Positions 23,088-28,951 of a stretch of 28,951 bases of DNA are shown here, one piece after another. Below the pieces are notes generated by a model that saw nothing but the letters and a program-made list of their open reading frames with translations, had not been told where the DNA came from and did no database searches. The DNA is from Brevibacterium sp. UMB1308A (GTDB taxonomy: Bacteria; Actinomycetota; Actinomycetes; Actinomycetales; Brevibacteriaceae): contig NZ_JASPDO010000028.1 of the NCBI RefSeq assembly GCF_030230605.1, positions 1-28,951 on the forward strand, given 5' to 3'. Each line of letters opens with the position of its first letter. Position 1 is the stretch's first letter. The translations under genes were made by a program, and so were the position numbers.

Positions 23088-23638
23088 AACTCATATCCCG
23101 TATCGAAGACTGGACTGTGATTATCTCTTTTATCACTATCGTTGTGATCACATTTTTGAATGTGATCTTCCGCTATGTCCTTCAGGCATCACTCGCGTTT
23201 ACTGAAGAAATCACAATCAATATGCTTGTCGTTTTCACCCTGGCAGGCGCTGTCATCGGCATACGTAATGGTGCTCACCTCGGTTTTACCTACGTGGTCG
23301 AGAACTCACCTCGTGCAATTCGGAAAGCGCTTATCGTGGCCAGTGCTGTAGCCATGATTCTGTTTCTTATTATTCTTTTGTATTTCGGTGGCGAAATGAC
23401 CATAAACCAAGCGATCCGTGGGCGGGCAACACCCTCACTCGGAATTCCTCAGTGGCTCTTTACCATTGCAATTCCGCTCTGTGGCTTGCTGGGAGCCTTC
23501 CACATCCTCACGGGGTTAAAGTCGTCGCTTCGTTCATCCCAAGATGAGGAGGACGTGGTAGCCCGACTGGCTGCTACTACAGCAGGTGCAACTCAGGTCA
23601 ATGCAGACCATGACTCAGGAAGTGGTGAAGACAAATGA
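23084..23638 (+). CDS. dctQ: TRAP transporter small membrane subunit (DctQ family)
   Basis: The protein has 184 residues and four predicted membrane helices (about 10-32, 45-65, 85-108 and 125-145), the standard topology of DctQ, and a polar C-terminal tail (HDSGSGEDK). The motif EEITINMLVVFTLAGAVIGIRNGAHLGF matches the family core. It forms the membrane part together with DctM. ATGA overlap with dctP and with dctM shows tight translational coupling; GAAGGAGA precedes the start. Confidence 0.92.
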   Translation: MKLISRIEDWTVIISFITIVVITFLNVIFRYVLQASLAFTEEITINMLVVFTLAGAVIGIRNGAHLGFTYVVENSPRAIRKALIVASAVAMILFLIILLYFGGEMTINQAIRGRATPSLGIPQWLFTIAIPLCGLLGAFHILTGLKSSLRSSQDEEDVVARLAATTAGATQVNADHDSGSGEDK

Positions 23639-24957
23639 TTGAGCTGTTGCTGTTCGGCGTTTTCTTCGTTCTTTTATTCATCGGAGTTCCGGTCGCTTTT
23701 TCACTGGGCATCGCAGCGGCTCTTGTGCTAGTTGTCACCGATGGCATTCAGGTTCTTGGCATTGTCCCGAGCGTGATGTATCCATCACTCTCGTCGTCGA
23801 CCCTGTTGGCAATCCCCTTCTTTATTCTTGCCGGCGTGATCATGCAGTACACGGGAATATCTCAGCGACTTGTGGATCTTGCGTATCTCGTTTTTGGTCG
23901 TCTCACGCACGGCCTTGCTGCTGTCACGATTCTGGCCGCCTTCTTTTTCTCAGCAATTTCGGGAAGCGGCCCGGCAACTGTCGCTGCTATTGGTGCGATT
24001 CTAATTCCAGCATTAAACAAGAACGGCTACCGGCCTCATCACTCTGCATCGCTTGTTGCAGCATCCGGATCTATGGGTATCGTGGTTCCTCCCTCGATTG
24101 CATTCATCGTTTTTGCTGTGGTGGCCGCTGAGTACCAAAAGGTATCGATCTCACGTCTGTTCATTGCAGGAGTTGTGCCGGGCATCATGCTGGCTGTTGC
24201 CTTTTTCATCGCCGCGATTCTACTTCCGCGGACTCGAAAAAATGGAAGGATTGCCCTCGACACCGAAAACTCTGCCCCTGAGCTCACCTTCGCTAACTTT
24301 GGTAAAGCTTTCACTAAAGCACTACCTGGTCTGATGATTCCTGTCATCATTTTGGGTGGTATTTATGGTGGAGTTTTCACACCCACCGAGGCGGGTGCTG
24401 TTGCTAGCGTCTACGCACTGCTCGTTGGTGTCCTCATTTATCGTGATTTGAAGATTCGCGAGATACCGCAACTGTTTCTTGAAGCAGGTATCTCGACTGC
24501 ATCGATCATGTTCATCGTTGGTGTTGCAAGCCTGTTTTCATATGTGATTACTGTTGAGGGCGTTGCGCAACGAATCTCTGACGCGGTTCTATCTGTCACA
24601 GATTCACGCATTCTCATCCTTCTACTTGCTACGATCATCCTCCTCATTGTCGGTGCGTTTATCGATGCAATCAGTGCTTTCTACCTCTTCGTTCCTATCC
24701 TCGTTCCAACACTCATCGCTGTCGGGGTTGACATCACGACCATCGGTGTATTCATGACAGTCAATTTGGCGATCGGCTTGTTTACTCCACCCGTTGGTTT
24801 GAACCTGTACGTCGCTGCTGGAATCGGCAAAGAGAAACTCGAGAATCTTGTAAAAGGTATTCTTCCTTTCCTCTTTGCAGCATTTGTCACTCTATTGCTC
24901 ATTACTTACTTCCCAGTCTTCTCCAATTGGTTACCCGATCTACTTGGAGTGAAATAA
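23635..24957 (+). CDS. dctM: TRAP transporter large permease subunit (DctM family)
   Basis: The protein has 440 residues with about eleven to twelve membrane segments, the usual size. Family motifs include LAIPFFILAGVIMQYTGIS, AISGSGPATVAAIGAILIPAL, SGSMGIVVPPSIAFIVFA, GVFTPTEAGAVASVYAL and NLAIGLFTPPVGLNLYVAAGI. It carries the sodium-coupled translocation of the organic acid bound by DctP. Four-base overlap with dctQ. Its TAA stop runs straight into the AAGGAGG ribosome-binding site of the next gene. Confidence 0.95.
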   Translation: MIELLLFGVFFVLLFIGVPVAFSLGIAAALVLVVTDGIQVLGIVPSVMYPSLSSSTLLAIPFFILAGVIMQYTGISQRLVDLAYLVFGRLTHGLAAVTILAAFFFSAISGSGPATVAAIGAILIPALNKNGYRPHHSASLVAASGSMGIVVPPSIAFIVFAVVAAEYQKVSISRLFIAGVVPGIMLAVAFFIAAILLPRTRKNGRIALDTENSAPELTFANFGKAFTKALPGLMIPVIILGGIYGGVFTPTEAGAVASVYALLVGVLIYRDLKIREIPQLFLEAGISTASIMFIVGVASLFSYVITVEGVAQRISDAVLSVTDSRILILLLATIILLIVGAFIDAISAFYLFVPILVPTLIAVGVDITTIGVFMTVNLAIGLFTPPVGLNLYVAAGIGKEKLENLVKGILPFLFAAFVTLLLITYFPVFSNWLPDLLGVK

Positions 24958-24965
24958 GGAGGATC

Positions 24966-25736
24966 ATGTTTAATCCATTCCAGTTAGAAGATAAGGGCGC
25001 CATTGTCACGGGTGGCGCGCGCGGAATAGGGCGGGGCATTGCAGAAACATTTTGCATGCTCGGAGCCAACGTAGCTATTGCGGACCTCACGGGATCTTTG
25101 GAAACAGCAACTGAACTCCAACAGTTGTATCCAAGTTCAACGGTTGTAGGCCTAGACGTCGATGTCCGTGACTTCAAGCAAGTCGAAAACTTTGCGGCCA
25201 CGACATACAACCGCTTCGGAACTATTGATGTTCTAGTTAACAACGCGGGTACCGCCTCGCGTTCAACGCTAGACGCCATTTCAAGCGAAGACTGGCAACG
25301 CGATCTCGACACAAACGTGAACGGTACATTCAATTTCACAAAAGCAGTCATCTATCCATATATGAGCGATAACGCGAGTGGAAGCATCATTAACGTTTCG
25401 TCGATTTCTGGCATTAACGGCGGTGCCTCATCGAGTGGCACCGCAGGGGCAAGATCGGGCCCCGCTTATGCCGCCTCCAAAGGCGGGATCATTGCACTCA
25501 CTAAGTGGGTTGCAAAAGAAGTGGGCCACCTAGGAATTCGATGTAATTCCGTAGCTCCCGGACCGGTGAAGTCGGCGATGACAGAGGGTCAAGCATACGA
25601 TCTCTCGGGTCAAGTGCTTCAACATATGGGTGAACCAACAGATATCGCCAACGCGGTGGCATTCCTCGCGTCCCCTGCGGCTTCCTATATAACAGGCCAA
25701 ATCTTGCGCGTGGACGGGGGTGCAGTGATCGCATGA
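24966..25736 (+). CDS. Short-chain dehydrogenase/reductase, FabG-like
   Basis: The protein has 256 residues with the classical SDR motifs: TGGARGIGRGIA (about residues 14-25), ADLT after the second strand suggesting NAD preference, NNAG near 90, catalytic Ser in INVSSISG and the YAASK pair near 163, and the C-terminal YITGQILRVDGG. An insertion GGASSSGTAGARSGP sits just before the catalytic Tyr. Likely oxidises a secondary alcohol in the same pathway as the first SDR. The ATG at 24966 has AAGGAGG three bases upstream. It overlaps the following gene by four bases. Confidence 0.92.
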   Translation: MFNPFQLEDKGAIVTGGARGIGRGIAETFCMLGANVAIADLTGSLETATELQQLYPSSTVVGLDVDVRDFKQVENFAATTYNRFGTIDVLVNNAGTASRSTLDAISSEDWQRDLDTNVNGTFNFTKAVIYPYMSDNASGSIINVSSISGINGGASSSGTAGARSGPAYAASKGGIIALTKWVAKEVGHLGIRCNSVAPGPVKSAMTEGQAYDLSGQVLQHMGEPTDIANAVAFLASPAASYITGQILRVDGGAVIA

Positions 25737-26680
25737 GACACTCCGGCGAAGAGCCTCTTCACGTCAACCAGGCAATTGCACATCCTGGTGTTCTTGCGGA
25801 TGAGCGCATCACCGCTGTTGAGACACTGGGAACCAGCTTTACCCGACGGGTTCGCACACACACCGGAGATGGACTTTTCGATGTGCTTGCATCAGTCGTT
25901 GAGTCAGGCGGCTCCCAGTACGGACTAATCGAGTTTAACGATGCAGACCTCGCGAACGTTAACTACTGCGTACCCGCAGAAGGCGATCACAAGCATCCAA
26001 TGTGGTACAGCGACACCTTACATAGCAAACGCTCGCGAGTGCTCGCAGGAACTGCGACTGTTGGATTACGCGACCAAGAGCGTTGGTCACACATTCATGC
26101 AGTCTGGAAAGAACGTGACACTGAGGTTTTACACGCAGGTCACGTCTGGCCAGAAACTACCGTAGACGAAGGCTGGATGGAAGTATCAGTGGTTACTTTT
26201 CACTCAGTAGCGCTGAGTTACGGAACCTGCGCTGAAACCGAGCTACCAGTGTTCGAGCCCTCTGCAACTTCAACTAGCTACGAGAGCCCTGGACCGTTGC
26301 CCAATAATGGTTCAACGTCTCGTTTTATTGTCGCAAGAATACGACCAAACGTCCTGATTGCCGACGCGGTCCACCAACTCTGCGAACAGTTTAACGTGTC
26401 TCAAGGGCGTGTTCGCGGGGGAACTGGGAGTCTCATTGGCGCAACGTTCAGAGCTGAGCATGCGCCTTATCACCGTGTAAGCGCGCCTGCGCCCGCCTCG
26501 GAGGTGGTTTATCTGCGTGGAAATTTCGACATCTCTAAGGGGTCAGATCAAATCAATCTAAGTGCAGGTTTAGTCGACAAGACTGCAACGTTTTTCGCCG
26601 GTCACCTTGACCCGCATGCCAACCGTGTTGCTATCACTTATGACCTTGTGATCGAAGACATGTCAAACATCAGCGGCTGA
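25733..26680 (+). CDS. Protein with two PCC/DUF296 domains
   Basis: The protein has 315 residues and no signal peptide. Residues about 35-160 match the PCC (DUF296) fold, with the likely metal site in SHIHAVW (His120, His122) and LHAGHVWPET (His134, His137). A linker of about 30 residues (ATSTSYESPGPLPNNGS) leads to a second PCC-like unit (about 196-308) with GGTGSLIGATF and FFAGHLDP (His291), where the first His pair is replaced by INLSAGL. So one site looks complete and one degenerate. Single PCC domains are trimeric, sometimes fused to plant AT-hooks; the bacterial role is unknown. Here it is the last gene of the operon (ATGA overlap with the SDR gene), implying a part in the catabolic route, perhaps as an enzyme or metabolite-binding protein. 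Confidence 0.75.
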   Translation: MRHSGEEPLHVNQAIAHPGVLADERITAVETLGTSFTRRVRTHTGDGLFDVLASVVESGGSQYGLIEFNDADLANVNYCVPAEGDHKHPMWYSDTLHSKRSRVLAGTATVGLRDQERWSHIHAVWKERDTEVLHAGHVWPETTVDEGWMEVSVVTFHSVALSYGTCAETELPVFEPSATSTSYESPGPLPNNGSTSRFIVARIRPNVLIADAVHQLCEQFNVSQGRVRGGTGSLIGATFRAEHAPYHRVSAPAPASEVVYLRGNFDISKGSDQINLSAGLVDKTATFFAGHLDPHANRVAITYDLVIEDMSNISG

Positions 26681-26706
26681 TGGTGAACACCTCGGGCGGC
26701 GCGACC

Positions 26707-27333
26707 TCATTTCTTACCGAACAGCTTGCCAAAGAAGGACTGTTTCTGAGGTTCCCCGCCACCGAGGTCGCCTCCGCCTTGCGGGTCCACCAGCGGCTCG
26801 GCGTTGGGGTCCGGCGCAGTCGACTGGTACGTGAAGTACTGCCCTTCAACGTTAAACACGTCGTCGCCCGGACCCACTGCACCCACGGCGCGCGGAAGTT
26901 CCTGGATAAGAAGGTCGCCATCCACCTCGGCCGGTTCTTCTTCCTCACCTTCCTCACGGAACACGAACGCGGACTCGTCAACGACCGGCGCACCTTCGTT
27001 GAGCTCCTCATCACCGGCAACCAGGTGCCTGACGAGAGTGCCGTCGACGAACACGCGGTAATCCACGAAGCTCATGGAGGACACGGTGCTCGCGACGTGC
27101 CAGGTGCCAGGCAGGGTGATCGAGTCGGTTTCGAAGTGGGGCGCGATCAGCATTTCCGGGTCCCACAGGATGGTCCAGTCACCGGGGCGTGCCACCGCAA
27201 AGAACTGGTTCGCCGGGTCGTGGAATGCAGTCCACAGGTCGCCCTTGTCCTGTGTGGGGGTAAGCCCCCAAGCCTCGAGTTGCTGAGGCGTTACGGGTTC
27301 CGTTGTGAGGATCAGTGAAGTTGTCAGTCCCAT
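26707..27333 (-). CDS. Uncharacterised acidic protein with basic C-terminal tail
   Basis: The protein has 208 residues and is not recognised. Residues 1-130 look globular (strands TSLILTTE, DWTILWDPEMLIAPHF, SFVDYRVFVDGTLVRHLVAGDEE). A Glu-rich stretch (REEGEEEEPAEVDGD) follows, then LIQELPRAVGAVGPGDDVFNVEG, a Gly-rich linker and a terminal SFFGKLFGKK that could be an amphipathic or membrane-touching tail. The start ATG has TACGCT six bases upstream, fitting a leaderless transcript. It is convergent with the PCC gene (26 bases apart, no evident terminator) and clearly richer in G+C than that gene, marking the edge of the low-G+C region. Confidence 0.65.
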   Translation of the reverse strand: MGLTTSLILTTEPVTPQQLEAWGLTPTQDKGDLWTAFHDPANQFFAVARPGDWTILWDPEMLIAPHFETDSITLPGTWHVASTVSSMSFVDYRVFVDGTLVRHLVAGDEELNEGAPVVDESAFVFREEGEEEEPAEVDGDLLIQELPRAVGAVGPGDDVFNVEGQYFTYQSTAPDPNAEPLVDPQGGGDLGGGEPQKQSFFGKLFGKK

Positions 27334-27345
27334 ACGAAAAGCGTA
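27334..27345 (-). promoter_or_regulatory. Putative leaderless -10 element
   Basis: On the minus strand TACGCT (27345-27340) ends six bases before the ATG at 27333 and fits TANNNT. There is no ribosome-binding site in front of the start. Confidence 0.4.
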
Positions 27346-27426
27346 GCTAAGTGTGGTCCGTTAGGGAATGGTTCTTCTAGCTGCCACTGGTCTGTGGAAA
27401 ACCCGGTGTGGCCGATTTTGGCCCGG

Positions 27427-27432
27427 TAAAAT
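27427..27432 (+). promoter_or_regulatory. Possible -10 of the ImmA/IrrE gene
   Basis: TAAAAT at 27427-27432 fits TANNNT and would give a leader of about 50 bases ending in the AAGGAGG ribosome-binding site at 27474-27480. No acceptable -35 was recognised upstream, so this is tentative. Nothing else stood out in 27346-27488. Confidence 0.3.
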
Positions 27433-27488
27433 TATGCGCATTGAGTAGGTGAGCACATGACTCAGGATCGTGAAAGGAGGTGCAAACG

Positions 27489-28643
27489 ATGAGCGTTCGA
27501 GTTGATGTTCAACCCAGGCTTTTAGAGTGGGCAGTCGAACGAGCCGGGTGGGACCGCGAAACTACGATTGATCGTGTTCCAAGCTTTAGCGACTGGGTCG
27601 CTGGGGTGAAAAAACCCACGTTGAAACAACTCGAGAAGTTCGCACGCGATACCCACGCTCCCTTAGGGCTCATGTTCTTACCGGAACCTCCAGATGAAAC
27701 CGTTCCCATTCCCGACATGCGAACGTTCGGCAATAAGCAGGTACCACGCCCCTCGGCGGATCTACTCGACACGATTTATTTGTGCCAGGACCGGCAGGAT
27801 TGGTACCGGACATACGTGCAGACGAACGATGTAGAACCGCCAAACCTCATCCCACACGTGACCACGGCAACACCAGCTACAGTTGTGGCGCGTCACATGA
27901 GGGAGAAGCTGGATCTGCCGAGCCTGGGTCACGTTGCCTCCAGTCGGCAGCAGACGGTTCGCCACCTAATTGACCGTATTGAAGGCCTTGGGGTCTTAGT
28001 CATGATCAACGGCGTTGTTGGTACGAACACCCACCGTAAACTCAACCCACAAGAGTTTCGAGGTTTTGCACTTGCAGACCCCTTCGCGCCGTTGATCTTC
28101 GTCAACGGTGCTGACACAAAAGCGGCACAGATTTTTACCCTGATTCACGAGTTCGCACATATCATTTTGGGCTCCAGCGCCTTGTCTGACGCTTCCACGC
28201 ACCTGGAAAACGGCGTGCATGAAGAAGAGTGGTGCAATCAGGTTGCCGCCGAAGTTCTAGTACCACTCGATGCTCTACAACATGACTTTTCCGGAGAAGA
28301 ATCTGTTGAGGAGCTCGAACGTTTGTCCAACACGTTCCAGGTCAGTACCTTGGTTATTCTCAAGCGGCTTTTCGACGCCCACTTGATTACGTGGGAGGAA
28401 TACCGCGCACGCTATGTAACCGAGCAAAAGAGAATCGGTGAAATCCTAGCCTCCCAAAAGCCGTCAAAAGCTGGAGGCAACTTCTATAACACTCAGCTCA
28501 TCCGGCTTAGTCGCACGTTTGCCAGCGCCGTTATTGCAAGTGCTATGGAAGGGTCCACGGCATATCGTCAGGCATATCAATTACTGGGCACAAAGAAACA
28601 CTCGACGTTCGACACTATGGCCAGCGAACTGGGGATAGCCTGA
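27489..28643 (+). CDS. HTH-ImmA/IrrE metallopeptidase (antitoxin-like)
   Basis: The protein has 384 residues. The N-terminal 60 residues form a degenerate XRE-like helix-turn-helix (LEWAVERAGWDRE...FSDWVAGVKKPTLKQLEKFA) leading into GLMFLPEPPDETVPIPDMRT, the usual junction in these fusions. The ImmA/IrrE zinc peptidase domain has HEFAH with His220, Glu221 and His224, followed by the third-ligand region EEWCNQVAAEVLVP. Such proteins are paired with DUF4411 PIN toxins and are proposed antitoxins or regulators. ATG at 27489 has AAGGAGG eight bases upstream; GTG at 27480 is not needed. The stop overlaps the next start by one base (TGATG). Confidence 0.92.
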   Translation: MSVRVDVQPRLLEWAVERAGWDRETTIDRVPSFSDWVAGVKKPTLKQLEKFARDTHAPLGLMFLPEPPDETVPIPDMRTFGNKQVPRPSADLLDTIYLCQDRQDWYRTYVQTNDVEPPNLIPHVTTATPATVVARHMREKLDLPSLGHVASSRQQTVRHLIDRIEGLGVLVMINGVVGTNTHRKLNPQEFRGFALADPFAPLIFVNGADTKAAQIFTLIHEFAHIILGSSALSDASTHLENGVHEEEWCNQVAAEVLVPLDALQHDFSGEESVEELERLSNTFQVSTLVILKRLFDAHLITWEEYRARYVTEQKRIGEILASQKPSKAGGNFYNTQLIRLSRTFASAVIASAMEGSTAYRQAYQLLGTKKHSTFDTMASELGIA

Positions 28644-28951
28644 TGTACTTGCTCGACTCCAACGTTTTCATCGAAGCCAAGAACCGATACTACCCAGCTG
28701 ATATCGCTCCTGGTTTTTGGACGTGGCTCGGGCTGGTTCATCAGCAATCTATTGCCTGCAGTATCGAGGCAGTGCGCAGTGAGCTTCTCGTAGGCGAAGA
28801 CGAGCTCGCCGAATGGGCAGACACCCACGCCTCATTCTTCAAACCAATAGACATCCAAACCACAAGCCACTTCCGCGAGCTTTCAACCTGGGCACAGTCA
28901 CAGAATTACAAACCCGTAGCCATCAATCAGTTCACAAACAATCATGCCGAC
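28643..28951 (+). CDS. DUF4411 PIN-domain toxin (partial, runs off window)
   Basis: The first 103 residues are present and the frame is open at the window end. The start MYLLDSNVFIEAKNRYYPADIAPGFW is characteristic of DUF4411, a PIN-like RNase family; the aspartate in LLDSN and the glutamates in SIEAVRSELLVGEDE are the expected metal-binding acids. It overlaps the ImmA/IrrE gene by one base, so the two are translationally coupled. Together they match the COG2856-DUF4411 type of predicted toxin-antitoxin module. The full family length is about 160-170 residues, so about 60 residues are missing. Confidence 0.88.
   Translation, partial: MYLLDSNVFIEAKNRYYPADIAPGFWTWLGLVHQQSIACSIEAVRSELLVGEDELAEWADTHASFFKPIDIQTTSHFRELSTWAQSQNYKPVAINQFTNNHAD

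Noticed and set aside
26668..26682. Palindrome CATCAGC-G-GCTGATG at the stop of the PCC gene
   Set aside because: The single-base centre leaves no room for a hairpin loop and no T-run follows; it is mostly coding sequence, so a terminator call is not supported.

Overview
The window looks like chromosomal DNA of an actinobacterium of moderate G+C content. The main clues are the family content (ACR3 arsenite exporter with a low-molecular-weight arsenate reductase of actinobacterial style, ExeM/NucH-type secreted nuclease, DUF488, an ImmA/IrrE-DUF4411 pair) and promoters of the TANNNT type placed exactly six bases before ATG in six genes, the signature of leaderless mRNAs that are common in Actinomycetota. 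The genus cannot be fixed from the sequence alone. No tRNA, rRNA, transposase, integrase or CRISPR array was seen.

Layout. 1-3240: small uncharacterised genes separated by repeat-rich spacers. These include a DUF1801 gene whose 3' end also exists as a second copy cut by the window start, a 103-bp structured direct repeat in front of two genes, and a short GC-rich intergenic repeat. 3245-5943: a phosphotriesterase-family hydrolase gene and an arsC-acr3 operon on the minus strand, with a clear promoter and a palindromic operator lying between its -35 and -10. 6097-8693: a secreted ExeM/NucH-like nuclease with a Pro-Glu-Thr linker and a terminator. 8738-10350 (minus): an enoyl-CoA hydratase/isomerase family gene, a scar containing a second copy of the 3' end of a DadA-like gene plus a 29-bp piece of the nuclease gene, and a DUF488 gene.

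10411-17184 (minus) is a tightly packed unit: CocE/NonD hydrolase, lipoprotein binding protein, ATPase and two permeases of an OpuC/quaternary-amine type ABC importer, then a DadA-like FAD oxidoreductase. Divergent from it, 17515-26680 (plus) is a second unit: IclR regulator, SCP2-type thiolase, acyl-CoA synthetase, SDR, TRAP transporter P-Q-M subunits, a second SDR and a protein with two PCC/DUF296 domains. From about 11.67 to 26.68 kb the DNA is visibly poorer in G+C than both flanks, so these two opposing operons look like one acquired catabolic island under one IclR switch. A reasonable reading is that an ester-like compound is imported and hydrolysed by the left arm, while a carboxylate is imported by TRAP, activated to a CoA thioester, oxidised by SDRs and cleaved by thiolase in the right arm. 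The substrate is unknown.

26707-28951: an uncharacterised acidic protein, then an HTH-ImmA/IrrE metallopeptidase gene overlapping a DUF4411 PIN-domain toxin gene that runs off the window end.
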